NCBI GenBank assembly: GCA_030407085.1
Contig: CM059587.1
Location: 38,433,501 to 38,497,500 of the forward strand
DNA from: Trichopria drosophilae
Taxonomy: Eukaryota > Arthropoda > Insecta > Hymenoptera > Diapriidae
DNA length: 64,000 bases
Direction: 5' to 3'
The notes beneath the pieces were generated by a model, which was not told where the DNA came from, did not search any database, and was given only the letters and a program-made list of their open reading frames with translations. A program made the position numbers and the translations under genes. Numbering within the stretch: position 1 is the stretch's first letter; each line of letters opens with the position of its first letter. Below, piece by piece: positions 35,265-46,396 of the stretch.

Positions 35265-35607
35265 CCTAAAAAACCCTATATTCAAAAACCAGAGCTTTAA
35301 AAAAACAGACATTCAAAAGCCAGACATTTCAAAATGTACATATTCTGAATGTAAATAATCCTGGGGTTAAGCAGATTTGACCTTCAAGTGACCTACAAAA
35401 TTAATCTCTTGGTCAAACATTTTTTACCTTGAAATTATCTTCCTTTGCGACCTCCTGAGCGGTGACCCGAGATCATTTTTTTATGTAGTGAACGCACCAA
35501 TCGGAGATGTCTGTATATTGGAATGTCTGGTTTTTGAATGTCGGATTTTTGAAGTGTCTGTTTTGTGATTTGTCGGGATTTTGTCTGTCTTTTTTTATGT
35601 CTGGCCG
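35265..35607. repeat. Foldback of TGTCKGNTTTTTGA units
   Basis: The right arm (35508-35605) holds successive units such as AATGTCTGGTTTTTG, AATGTCGGATTTTTGA, AGTGTCTGTTTTGTGATT and TGTCGGGATTTTG. The left arm (35272-35335) holds the inverted form (CAAAAACCAGAG, ACAGACATTCAAAAGCCAGA). The unit is the one tandemly repeated at 12823-12900. The minus-strand frame over it encodes a repetitive KNPTFKNQTF-type artefact. Confidence 0.7.
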
Positions 35608-36114
35608 CCGATTGAAGTAAGTTACATAGACATTTCTCACCCTTATACCTAAATACACTCCATGCTCTAAGGGCCCCTCCAATAAATTTGACTGAGGACT
35701 GTTTTAAAAGTGCATGATTTACAATTTCCTATCCAATATTAACAAAGTTTGTAGCATGACAGATATAAAAAATAACATAGGTCTACAAAATAAGACATTT
35801 ATCTCCTTTTTAATTATGGGAGTGGTTTCCGATGTATTTTCGGGCGCTGAATACGATGCCGAGTTCTAAAATTGCGTATCACAGCAGGCGTTTAAGTGGG
35901 GATAAACAAGACAATGGATTTTTGAAGGTTTTCAGTATTTTTTTTCTCTCTTTAAACTACTGTGCTAGAAACTTCTACTAGTCTTAAATTAAAGCTTAAA
36001 TTCTGCAATGCAATACCCATATCCGTAGGACGAAAAAATCGAGGTTAATCCTTTAACGTCTGACTTTTTTAACCCTTTACCTTCCAACGTTTTAAAAGTA
36101 CAGCAATTTCTGAG

Positions 36115-36180
36115 TCGCTGATTACGAATCCGATGTCAGATTTTCAAATTTTCAAAATTCAAGATGGTGAATCCAAGGTG
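36115..36180 (+). repeat. AAAATGGCGG-family repeat, copy C
   Basis: GAGTCGCTGATTACGAATCC, then TGTCAGATTTTCAAA, then AAAATTCAAGATGGTGAATC. Just upstream, TTTTAACCCTTTACC (36069) resembles the left end of the TTAA-flanked element at 45835. A related GTTAGCCATCTTG lies at 36339. No right terminus was found. Confidence 0.6.
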
Positions 36181-36689
36181 TAACTGTTATAAATATCAAT
36201 CCAATTGGCCTGAATCCTGTTACCAGGGAGTTTTCAAGGACGCTGACGTTGAAAAAATAAAATCAAATTTGTAGTCACCGATTCCAAAAACCCTTTAGAG
36301 TTCAATTGGATTAGCTTAGATCAATATTTTCATTTTGCGTTAGCCATCTTGACAAAAACACGTATTTTTTAGTTTTTCCCACACCTTTCTCAAAATAATG
36401 ACGTGATACGCAATTTTGGAACATAGGACCGTGTTCAGGGCACAAAATTACATCGAATACCATTCCGATATCGAAAAGGCAAAAACCATATAAACCTGTG
36501 TAATTTAAAATAATTATCAAAAAATTTATTTTTGTAAATTCCAACCCAATCTTATGCGCAAAACTCATGCAGGGCAATGCAAATTAATTGAAGGAAATTT
36601 TGTCTTCAAACATAACATTTAAATACTAACTAGTAGTATTTTTATTATTCGTCCTTGTAAAATTTTAAAATGAGAACCTTTATAGAAAA
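36181..36689. other. AT-rich stretch, probably body of a repeat
   Basis: Nothing with structure beyond the short GCCATCTTG relic. Confidence 0.3.
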
Positions 36690-37560
36690 CGATAAATATC
36701 CTGCGTACTCTATAACGTTTCCTCGACGTTATAAAATTCCGTTCTTTTCCCGACTGCGACGCTTCATTGGCCACGTATTGTAAGACTGATGTGACGTCAT
36801 TTATTCCCGCTTTTCTAAAAGGAAACGTGTCATTATGACAAAGTGCACTCGTTCAAGACTGTGGCTAAAGCGAATAAATGTATTCCCGTTCTCCGATCGT
36901 TTCAAAACTGTAGCAGATTATTTTACATTATTTCAAGACCATCAGCCGCAAGATACCTTATATATTGGATTCATCATCCATATTTCTGAACCTTTTTAAA
37001 TTATTGACTCCCTCGACTATGAATTAATCAAATAACGATTAGGCAGCGTATAACATTGACTTATTACATCCCGGAAAAAATCCTTGAAATGAAATTCCGA
37101 GAGCGCGAATCGTAAATTATCTCATACGAAGTATAATGAATTCGATCGTTTTCAATATTCCGACACCGCATTATGAATATGACGGTGCCGCGACGGTCGT
37201 CAATTTTGCATAATGCTCCCGGGGTCGACGTCGCTGTTAATCGTATCGAAAATGATTCCGTGTATTGAATTTGGAAAACACACGTGCTTGTTCCCAACTG
37301 CCATTTCACACACGCCAGAACGTTTAGCTTAGCCTGAGTAAACAATTGAAGGAAATATTCGAGCTATTTTCATGGCACTACCAATGGTATCCACGAGTAT
37401 GACTATGTATATTCACGTACGGACACATCGTGTCATCGCATCGTTTCAATGATTGCACTCATTATTTAGAATTATTAAACTAACAGATTCGTATTTCGCG
37501 GATGAAACTTAATTGGGAAATAAAGTATACGTCAGTTTATTTGGTACACGGCAATAAGCG
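36690..37560. other. GC-elevated unique block
   Basis: More balanced, unique sequence including TGACGTCA at 36791 and several TAAT/ATTA cores. The minus-strand frame 37064-37345 is unrecognised. Texture suggests regulatory DNA. Confidence 0.35.
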
Positions 37561-38000
37561 GTTTTATGTACTCAATTAAAATTCTTATCTGCAAAGGTCG
37601 CTAAAAGTAAATGCGAGTACAAATTGCATGATAATGAAAAGTCCAAAAAGATTTTTTTACTGCAGGTAAATTAGCATATAGTATAATTAAAATAAAAAGT
37701 ATGCAACAAGTAAGGACGTGTTTTACCCATGTTTAACGGTTGTTTTGCAATAAACTTAAAAACTTCTAATTTATCGAGATATCGCAATAATTATTGTTTG
37801 TTCAACACTCTTATCGCGTTATCAGCCATGTATTATTTTTTACTGAATTATAACCGTTTGAACACTTACGCATGCAATACATGACAAAACAATATAATTT
37901 TACAAAAGATGTTTGACAATATTATAAAATATTATGTTGAGATGCTTATTTTATCACATTTTGGGTTTTCTTCGTGTTGGAAGTAAATTATAGTTTTTAA
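37561..38000. other. AT-rich stretch, nothing recognised
   Basis: No feature was seen. Confidence 0.35.
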
Positions 38001-39160
38001 TAATCTCTAATTGCCGTATACTTTGCTGGTCTTGTCGCCGACTTGGAGTAATTTGGAAAGTACCTGTAGAATTTTCAAAGTTCATCCCACTCAGTACATT
38101 AGATAACTAGTGCAACTGGTTTCGGAATCGTCGTCTTCCACTTCCAAGTAATAAGCGTCAACGTTCCTAACCTAGAAAATTTACGCAATAGCCTTGGCGT
38201 AAATGAGGGAACTCCACGGAATATCAGGTCGCGTTGTGGGATCATTGCGTCCCGACGGCAGGGTCGGTTTCATGTGCGATAGTGCAGGACAATCGAGAAA
38301 GCGGAAGGAGAACTAGTAATGCAGGATGAGGGGAAGCACAATGTGCTCTCATTGTAGACTTTGAAGTAACAAATGTCCGCCGTCATTTCTCCTCCTCCTC
38401 GGAGTTGCCTGAGCTTCATGTGCTTCGCGAATGTTGTCTGTCTCTCTTCCCCTAATTATCCCTTATCTATATCTCGGTCCATTTGGTTCGCAATGACGTT
38501 ATCTCGCCTGCTTGGACGGGGTAGAGACGCCTCCTATCTTATTACTCAAAGTGTCGGCCGACCTAAAGGAGGTTGCAGCTCGCTAGTTTCCTTCTTGCTG
38601 CATGTACGCTTTCCTCCTCTTCTATTCCCGAAGCCTTACAGCTTCTCTTCCTCCCCCTAACTTTATCGTCTTCCGTAGATTTTCCATTCTCTATACCCTC
38701 TTTCTTCTTGCAAGTGCCATTGCCTAGCCGAATACGTACCTCTTCACCCCTTTCGTCTCACACTCTCTAATTCTTCTTGCCTCCGGCCTTTGCGCTCACC
38801 TCCCTTCGCGTACTGACATTGAGGGATTAAACCATTGCCAATCCGACTCTAATTACGAGTAACGGATTAGTACCAGAGCTCAAACCCAAGGCAAGTGGGA
38901 AAACGAGGAAACTTCCATGGACGCCCAACATACGAACCTACGAGGTGAACGAGAGTTACCTGCCAGGAAAATTACGAGTCGGGACTGTTATTCGAGACAG
39001 GAATAACGAGACACGTTGCTGTTTGTTGATGTATGCTGCACTTTGTGGCGCAGACAGGCATATCCGTTGTCGACTTTATATTCAACTTGCGGGAATTAAT
39101 TGTTATACGATGAGTGACGAAGTAGATCCATTGATGCTTTACTATTATTAATGTAATGCT
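38001..39160. other. GC-elevated block with a long pyrimidine-rich strand
   Basis: From about 38370 to 38810 the plus strand is dominated by C and T, with many CTCTTC and CCTCC strings. Such strand asymmetry is often seen at promoters and 5' untranslated exons. The serine/proline/leucine-rich frames 38373-38660 and 38573-38770 follow directly from it and are not genes. The right part (38940-39150) is unique and moderately GC-rich. Confidence 0.3.
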
Positions 39161-39469
39161 TGAATTTTAGTGTCGACTGATATTTCGTTGCAACTGAGGT
39201 TTCATATTACGATTACACAATAGAACTTTTTTAACGTAACTAAAACTTGGACATATCAGTAATTGCTTCATTAACAACTGTTTCATAATCTATTGTCACG
39301 CGACATTTCCTATCACGAAAAAGGTAGGTGTTTCTAATTCAGAATTGTATAAGAAATCCACCAGCGTCATCAGCAGAAGTTTAAATTATTAGTTTTGAAA
39401 AGCCCTATCCAAGTGAGGATTAGATACAAACACTGATGACCAACATAATACAACTTTAACAATTTTTGT
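39161..39469. other. AT-rich stretch, nothing recognised
   Basis: No feature was seen. Confidence 0.3.
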
Positions 39470-40400
39470 CGTTACCTGGCATCAACATTGATCAACATCC
39501 ATTATTATCCAATGCCATCGGAATTTGACGACATCATAACGAAATGGAGTGTAACGTTCCATTTCCGCAGTCATTCAAGCAGGAGATGCAAATCACAGGA
39601 AGCGTGAGTAATACTCTGTTGGGTTGTAGGTAATTTTCAAAAAAACTTGATATACAGCTAAAGACTGTATATATATGAATCAGGTGATTTAATCCTAAAT
39701 CAATGTCAGATAAGCTCACTTCCTTGCACCCGTAACATTCAATCCATTATAGGAACCAGTAGCACTTCGGGCTGTTGTCGAAGGGAACAATAGTGCAATA
39801 TGCCCAAAAGCTTTGGCAGATCAGGAACCTTTAGCAGCTACCCATCGACTAAGCTACCCTGTTAGAGGAATAGAGGTAAATTGCGCGAGTATGGTAGGGT
39901 GTGGAATATACGAGAAAACACATATCGGACAAGTGAGCGAGAGCAAATGCACACGACTAAATAATGCGAGAGACGAAAAGGGAAAGAGGGAAGCAGAATC
40001 TAGAGAGGGGCACATCTGGGGGACACGCGTATGTACTCTCGCACTCATTTTGTTTTCCCTTTACTCGTCTCTGTCACGTTGCCGCCTCCTCTCTTTCTTT
40101 GTTGGTCTCTCTTGCTCTATCTCTAATCATCCGGAATTCACCCTGCCTTTATCACTACTGTCCTTTCTACTACCCTTATGTGTACGCACACAAACGAATC
40201 GGCGAGTTGCGTCTGGTACCGACGACAGCAAACAGCCCGGACCAGCATTTTTGACTAATGGACCGTGAGCGAAACTGTTTGCCTCCATCACCATAGTTCC
40301 CGGCTGTCCCGGAACAATTTCTGGACTGCATGGCTTCGACTCTCGCCGGAAACTCTTTCGACGCTTCGTGGTTGATGGTATCAAAACAATTACGTAGGTT
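39470..40400. promoter_or_regulatory. GC-elevated block with GA-rich and CT-rich halves
   Basis: The plus strand is GA-rich at 39930-40015 (GAGCGAGAG, GCGAGAGAC, GAAAAGGGAAAG, TAGAGAGG) and switches to CT-rich at 40035-40180 (CTCTCGC, TTTCCCTTTACTCGTCTCTG). The two halves are loosely inverted: AGAGACGAAAAGGGAAA pairs with TTTCCCTTTACTCGTCTCT. Clustered GAGAG sites are what the insect GAGA-factor class binds. The 151-codon plus frame 39813-40268 and the minus frames over it are compositional. Candidate promoter or boundary element, by inference only. Confidence 0.3.
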
Positions 40401-40741
40401 ATACAATTTTTCTAATTACTTGTCGTAATGCATTTGATAAAAACATAGAGGGGAATGATAGTTTGATAAAAACATATAGGTGATTTAATTAAAAAATATA
40501 GGGGAGAGACTATCAGTTTGCCCCCCAACGCTTTTATGCTCATAACTTGTTGTGCACTTAAAATATCGTTAATATCAATATACTATTGGAAAGAGAACTT
40601 AAAAAGCTACCATTTTTAACTGAATACGGAATGTAATATGTCTTCTCAAAAAATGATGGTTTTATACCACATTTTCAAAAGTAACTGAAATTGACTTATG
40701 AAATTTGGACTTGTAAGTTGGACCTTGTTAATCTGCATTTA

Positions 40742-40812
40742 AGGTCGTTGATCAGAAATATGAAGTCATATTTGAAAAAGTCAAAATGGCGGATCCAATA
40801 TGGCGATTCAAA
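40742..40812 (+). repeat. AAAATGGCGG-family repeat, copy D
   Basis: GGTCGTTGATCAGAAATATG, GAAGTCATATTTG, then GTCAAAATGGCGGATCC and AATATGGCGATTC. It lies inside the larger element at 40502-41342. Confidence 0.7.
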
Positions 40813-41015
40813 AATAAAAAATTATTATGTTTGCAGGTTGTTACCCGCTGATCTGAGACATATGTTTCGGTTATTGAAAACATTACTTGACGCACTTTGA
40901 AACCGGCCTTAGGAGCCAAATTATAGAACCGGATAAGGCAGAATGCGATACCGGCTGATGATAATGATAGTGATGATGTCGTTGAAGTGATGATGAAGAA
41001 GTGCACAGGTGCATA

Positions 41016-41218
41016 CACTCTAAATTTCTTAAAGTGAAAGTTCATCAACTTTCTGATACAAGTGACTTTTTCACTATATATATGCCTCTTTCTGATAAAA
41101 GTGACTTTTCACTATATAATATGCCACTCTAATAAAGTGAAATTTCCACTTTAGAAATAGTGAAAAAGTCACCTTTAGCAGAAAGTGGATCAACTTTCAC
41201 TTTAAGAAATTTAGAGTG
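41016..41218. mobile_element. TA-flanked miniature element with 40-base terminal inverted repeats
   Basis: CACTCTAAATTTCTTAAAGT begins a 40-base left end whose inverse at 41179-41218 differs at only two positions. TA is duplicated outside (41014-41015, 41219-41220). The interior repeats AAAAGTGACTTTTCACTAT-like segments on both strands, so the element forms an extensive hairpin. At 203 bases it is non-autonomous. Ends and target site fit the Tc1/mariner superfamily. The near-identical arms suggest it is the youngest insertion in this nest. Confidence 0.9.
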
Positions 41219-41344
41219 TAGCCAACGCTCCATAACTCCCAGCTAAGGGTTTGAGGAAGGTATAACATAAGGGGAGGACTACTGTATTAGCAATGTCAGA
41301 AGATCAAAAACCATTAGGAGGGCAAACTATCAGTCTCTTCCCTA

Positions 41345-41529
41345 TATATTACAGAAGTATAATCTATTTGTAGAATCAAGTTTTATTTATTTTATTTAGT
41401 GATATTTGACATATTCCGTTACAAGAATAAAAATGTGCCTAAGAAAATCAAGTTTTAGCAGCAAGTTACAAATTAGTCATCATATAAAACTTCACATGTA
41501 TAAAGAATATAATTAATGCTTTTGTAAAG
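41345..41529. other. AT-rich stretch, nothing recognised
   Basis: No feature was seen. Confidence 0.3.
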
Positions 41530-42450
41530 AGGTTAACGTTCTAGATTTGAAAACAAGGATTCGAAACGATAAACGACATCGCGAAAAGGGAAACGCCATA
41601 AATTGCGGAATTTTCAGTCGCACTTCCGAGAGGAGATGATGGAATCAGTCTCCAATCCCAATCGTTCTTCAGGAGTTTCATCCACACGGAATTGGAATCG
41701 GATCGACAGGCTTTCCTCAAAGAGATGGAAGTTCCGAGCAAGCGTTTCAATGCGCTATCTAAGAAGATCTTCCGCAATATAGTATTCTAAGAAAAGAAAG
41801 AATGTTCCGTTAAAAACTACACGTTTTTAGATCCTTGCCAATTCCATACATAAATCCGCACATATAAAAGTACGATTTGTGAATAACCCAAAACAATGTT
41901 TATTTTTTTTAATATAACGGACATTTTAGCATTTTGATTATTTACAAAACGAACTTTTCGATTTATTCGTGTATAAAAAATAGAAAAAAAATATTTCAAA
42001 TTTGTTTACTCAAACAAATACACCGCTTTCTGTAAATAACCCCTGAATATTTACTCGTTCGCAAATGGGCTTTGCGAATCGTTTTTCAAAGAGCGGGCCC
42101 ATCGACTGATTTAGCAGGTGCTGAAAGTTTGGATTTTTCTGCTTCGAAATGTGCCCATCATTTTCAATAAGCCGGCAGTGCAGGGTAAAAGTAGCGAACT
42201 TTATATGCAACGATCAACCCCAGCGCAGCCGCGTGGGCACCCCATACGAATTTACGGCTGGGCCAAGATGGCTATTCTTAAAGAACGAGCTGGCGGATAA
42301 GGCGGACGCAAGTTGCAAGCGAAATTTCACCACTACCACAGGAATGTTTATACGCCAACGAAAAATGAATCGCGCCATAAAATCATTGCCTTCTGAAAAT
42401 TACTTCAGGCAAACTCCTTGCCGAAGACGAATAGTTCTTTAAATAATTGA
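41530..42450. other. Two GC-elevated unique sub-blocks
   Basis: 41530-41790 and 42040-42450 are more balanced than the AT-rich gap between them. Frames on both strands (41541-41777 minus, 42010-42210 minus, 42149-42442 plus) carry no recognisable domain. Candidate regulatory or conserved non-coding DNA. Confidence 0.3.
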
Positions 42451-42954
42451 AGTAAATTCCTCGTAAACTAGTACTTTAAATCGTTGAGTAAAATGGTAAG
42501 GCACTATTGTTTGAAATTCATGACATAAAACTTCTAATAGTTCAGATAGTGACAGTGAGTGGTTGGTCAAGTATCGCAGACTTTGATGAAGTTGGTAAAA
42601 TGTTATCAATAAAGTTCAGATATTCCTTGAAGTGTTGTTCTAAATAGTGCAAACAAATTATGTACATATTATGTCGATGCTTATCATCGAGTACTAAACG
42701 CTGCCAACTTTGTAGCAATTATTAAACTGTAATCACTGCTTTTCCAATATTTTGATATAATCAAACAGCGCATAGAAGTTTAACTATAACAAAAATAACA
42801 ATTACTTATACTTACAAGAATGCCAAAATCTCATCTCAAATAATATTAATTTAAATAGTAACCCAATATTGTTAAAGTAGGTTAAGCACAAGTTGTACTG
42901 GAATATTTATAGGAAATGTGAGAGTAGAAATTCATTAAACTAAATTTATTCCCT
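42451..42954. other. AT-rich stretch, nothing recognised
   Basis: No feature was seen. Confidence 0.35.
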
Positions 42955-43650
42955 CATAAACAATTAACACGAAGTGTACAGAACCGTAATTTGTGTGGTA
43001 TACACTTACACCGTACAATGAAAGTTTCGTCTCTCGAAAACACAACAACATCCTGTTTGTGAATAATTACAGAACAAATTTGTAAATTCGCAAGAGTGAA
43101 GACGAGGGATTTGGGTGTAAATATAATGTCTCTTTCTTTTTCGTCCCTCCTTCGGATTGTGTCGATTGCTGAAGGAGAAAACCCGCGTAACAAATGTAAT
43201 AAACCATCCGGTGGGTCGTATAAGAGCTTTCCTACTTATGACCCGCTTCGAGAATCGATCCGTGCTTTAATGAACTCAAAGTGTATCCCGGCTTGAGTAA
43301 AGCATCACTTCCGTTATAACCCTACGCTGTTGGCTCGGCAGAGCCGGCGCCTCCCTGGATCCCGTCAAACCGCTCCCATAGCTAATATTTACCTTTATTA
43401 ACTCTCTCATCATAAATGAAATTTTCAGATAACTTTTAGGATATACCCCGCGGCGGGCAGGTTATACCATACTCCGAAAGGAGCCCTCGCCTCTATACGT
43501 GGTTCGGTTTCTGTCAGAAGCAGATTGGCAATAAACCAGACGTAAAACGGTAAACTACCCCAGAAAATACTATCGGCTCTAAATACACTGTGATAACGTC
43601 GTCGTAAATAAATTAAGGAGTGGTAAGTCGAGAACACAAAAAATATTTCG
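42955..43650. other. GC-elevated unique block
   Basis: Unique sequence with a GC-rich core at 43320-43380 (GGCAGAGCCGGCGCC). The minus-strand frame 43425-43637 has a hydrophobic stretch but no domain or splice context. Candidate regulatory DNA. Confidence 0.3.
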
Positions 43651-44215
43651 TTCCCTCAAAAGAAACAAACTCATTAAATAAATTATTTATTGCAAAACTG
43701 TAATTGGCAGATATTTTTTATTACGCGTTTGTATAAATAATCCTAAAAATTATTACGTAAATGAGACATTGACTACACAGCCTGCAGGAAATTAAAATGA
43801 GACCAATCTTCTTCACCAACAAACCTGACTACACATTTTCGACTGTTATTGATGTTCTCGACTCAAGTCTAGATGCACAATTCCTCTACCACGTCATGGT
43901 TATAAGATATTCTAACCTAGAAGTGTAAAAACTAATATTTTTACCTCATTTTGAGGTTTTATATACACATATCTTCAGAACATTTAGACTTTAGGGTGTC
44001 GTACATTATGATACCTTAAAAATTTTAAGATTAATTTTGCAACATTTCAATTCAAGAAATCTTTGTGTATTTTAAATGTGTCACGTATTTAGTAACAATT
44101 ACAATAATGTAGGAAATGACGAGTGTAAGCAAATTCGACATTTTCTTGTAGGTGACAAAGTGGTTTTTTTTTCAGTTTAAATAACACAATTCCTTGAACG
44201 ACGCATTTTATTTGC
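43651..44215. other. AT-rich stretch, nothing recognised
   Basis: No feature was seen. Confidence 0.35.
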
Positions 44216-44218
44216 CCT

Positions 44219-44938
44219 CCCAAGCAGCAAAAGAAGTCGTTTCGACCAAGGCATAGTCAATTAGTCAGAGTGCCCTAATTATGTAAAACTTGTAACCACT
44301 TTTCGACAAAACAAATGTCCTATAAGTCAGCTACACTTTGAAGGTTTGGATACAGATCGAAAATTGCTTAAATATACCCAAACAATGCCTGTGAAGTCCC
44401 GTGACTTCAAAGTCGGACATTATGTTAAAATTACCAAATCTATAACCAAAATTATGTCTTCAAAGTCGAATAAACTTATAGATCTGGTCTACTTTTATGT
44501 AAATATAACCTTGCATTATTACCCCATTTCGACCGGTCAGTGCAAGCTTATAATTAGTAAAAATGACTTTATATTTCGACCATCAGGTTAAAATGAAGAC
44601 CCAATGGCGTACTCTAAGTCTAACCTAAAAGTCGAATTTACCATGCAAACTTACTTGTATTTCGTCCAAGTATTTTCTAAAAATTTAAATTCTGGTCAGA
44701 ATTAGGTCCAAAAGTGGAAAAAATAACCTAAATTTCAACTACTACAGGTCTGCTTTACCACATTTGGATGACCTATTGGATAAAATGCCTTGTATTACCA
44801 AATTACTTCCACTTTTGGCCCTAATTACCTCATTTCGACTTCTATTTTAAGTAAATAAGTAGTGGTCCAGAAAATCTCTCGCCGTTTTGGTAGGTTGAAA
44901 AAAAGGTAATTTCACCCTATTTTACTGCTGGGGAATTA
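44219..44938. mobile_element. Motif-array element with CCCTCCCAAGCAGCAAAAG end
   Basis: The left end CCCTCCCAAGCAGCAAAAG is inverted at the right end (CTATTTTACTGCTGGGG, to 44938). The interior has at least seven forms of AAGTCGAAAT or its complement ATTTCGACTT (for example AAGTCGTTTCGACC, CAAAGTCGAATAA, CATTTCGACCGG, TATTTCGACCATC, AAAAGTCGAATTTACC, CATTTCGACTTC). They occur in both orientations and are denser toward the ends. The 81-codon frame 44346-44591 is lysine-rich and unrecognised. The left end is nearly the same as at 26253, so the two probably belong to one superfamily with different internal motifs. Confidence 0.65.
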
Positions 44939-44939
44939 T

Positions 44940-45352
44940 AGTTTATACCATAAGAAGTTGGAGATGTAAATATCTACAAAATCCTTGTGATGTGCCTTTC
45001 GTAGAAATAAAATTTTACAGCTTCAAATTTAGGTGACGACATTTTTTTTTAATATGATAAATTAGTATTCCACTTAATGTAATTTTATTAACAAAAATGT
45101 TTGAATAACAATTAATCGAGGACGTTATCAGTAGAATCAGGAGTACCTAGAACATTTAATACATTAAATATCTAAACGTAACTCGAATTTATGAAATGAA
45201 TAAAATTAAATAGCCGCATCAAATGTGAAGAAACAATGTTTTAAAGAACCAGTCTTGATAACTGCAAAGATAATTATTATTCATAACGAAAATTGTTTAA
45301 CGTAGTAGCGACTCTGAAACACTCTGGATTTATACGAAATTGAATATATGTC
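44940..45352. other. AT-rich stretch, nothing recognised
   Basis: No feature was seen. Confidence 0.35.
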
Positions 45353-45552
45353 CGCCATATTAGATTCGCCATTTTGATAACATTCATCTTGATTTCGTAT
45401 CGATTCGATTTGATTGGTAATCAGTGAATCTAAAGATCCCTAGATGCCAAATTACTTAAGAAACCAACAAATTTTTCAAAAGATGTCGACTACATTGGAT
45501 CCGCCATTTTGAATTTCAGAATTCGGATCTCAATTAGTGAATCAGCGACTCC
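45353..45552 (-). repeat. AAAATGGCGG-family repeat, copies E and F
   Basis: Copy E (45353-45430), minus strand: ATTCACTGATTACC, then CAAAATGGCGAATC and TAATATGGCGGAC. Copy F (45490-45552), minus strand: GAGTCGCTGATTCACT, GAATTCTGAAATTC, then AAAATGGCGGATCC. They are in tandem, about 60 bases apart. Confidence 0.7.
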
Positions 45553-45834
45553 AAAAAAACTTATGTGAAAATTGAACTAGACGATAAACAAAACAACTTC
45601 TTGAAAGGCTTTGGGGTGGGGGGATTGTCCACTGAGACGTTAGTAATGTGTAAAAATGAGTTACCTGAGATTTTGTCTGTTATTTCATCAATACCGAAGA
45701 TAACAAAATTAGTATCGTGAAGGTGCCTATAAACTAAATTAACTTGTTAATACTTTAAAGTTTAAATGTTCTAGAGATATCTCCATATTAACAGCAGGAT
45801 TATTTTCCACAAAAAGGTATACTACAGATATTAA

Positions 45835-46392
45835 CCCATTCGCTGTGAGGAGACAAATCTGAAATGAGGGTCAAAAATATTAAGAATTTTTTACGCTACC
45901 AAAATTCGTGGGATTCGATATATTTGTGTTTTCGGGATCACTGATTACGAATATGAAGTCCATTTTTAAAAATTCAAAATGGCGGATCCAATATGGCGAA
46001 TATATTTTTTTGAAATCCTTGGATTCTGTTGAAACCTGTTACGTGTTGAAATTGTTTAAAAAATATGTTTATTTAACATTTCATGTCCTGAGTTACGATA
46101 ATATATTCACATTTACAGATAATTTACTATCATACATGATATTTTTGTAATGTTTTTACTAGATGTGTAAGATAAGAGCAAAACTACCCGAAATAGAAAC
46201 AAGATTTTTGAACACTCCCTATTCAGAGAACGTAATTTCCACAAGTCATATTAAGAAGAATATATGTTGTGATGTAAATCTACTTGTTTTTGTGCTTTTA
46301 TCAATCTTTTGAATGTACGTCTATAGAAGTACCTCACACTGGAAGTCCAGTTTAGAATGGTCGTCTATGGACGTACCCTCACACTCGAGGGG
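45835..46392. mobile_element. TTAA-flanked piggyBac-type miniature element
   Basis: TTAA occurs on both sides (45831-45834, 46393-46396). The ends are CCCATTCGCTGTGAGG and, inverted, CCCCTCGAGTGTGAGG. TTAA target duplication with C-rich ends is the signature of piggyBac-superfamily transposons. At 558 bases there is no transposase. It contains copy G of the AAAATGGCGG-family repeat (45928-46005). Near the right end two similar segments stand in tandem (46315-46340 and 46360-46386, sharing CGTCTAT and ACCTCACACT/CCCTCACACT). Confidence 0.75.
45928..46005 (+). repeat. AAAATGGCGG-family repeat, copy G
   Basis: TCGGGATCACTGATTACGAA, then ATGAAGTCCATTTTT, then AAAATTCAAAATGGCGGATC and CAATATGGCGAATA. 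It is enclosed by the TTAA-flanked element. Confidence 0.75.
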
Positions 46393-46396
46393 TTAA

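Larger units (their letters stand above)
40502..41342. mobile_element. TA-flanked composite element with GGGGAGAGACT ends
   Basis: The left end GGGGAGAGACTATCAG runs on to TTTGCCC. The right end ends in GTCTCTTCCC and is its imperfect inverse (19 of 23 positions). TA lies outside both ends (40500-40501, 41343-41344). The 841 bases are non-coding. They include a copy of the AAAATGGCGG-family repeat (40742-40812) and a complete second inverted-repeat element (41016-41218), which must have inserted later. A further CAGTA-type end in inverse (GGAGGACTACTG followed by TA) sits at 41274-41287. Confidence 0.65.

Noticed and set aside
38373..38770. Serine/leucine-rich plus-strand frames
   Set aside because: They follow from a C/T-biased strand. 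No start context, splice site or domain supports them.
39813..40268. 151-codon plus-strand frame, the longest in the window
   Set aside because: It crosses a GA-rich to CT-rich switch that suppresses stop codons, is opposed by long minus-strand frames, and shows no recognisable domain.
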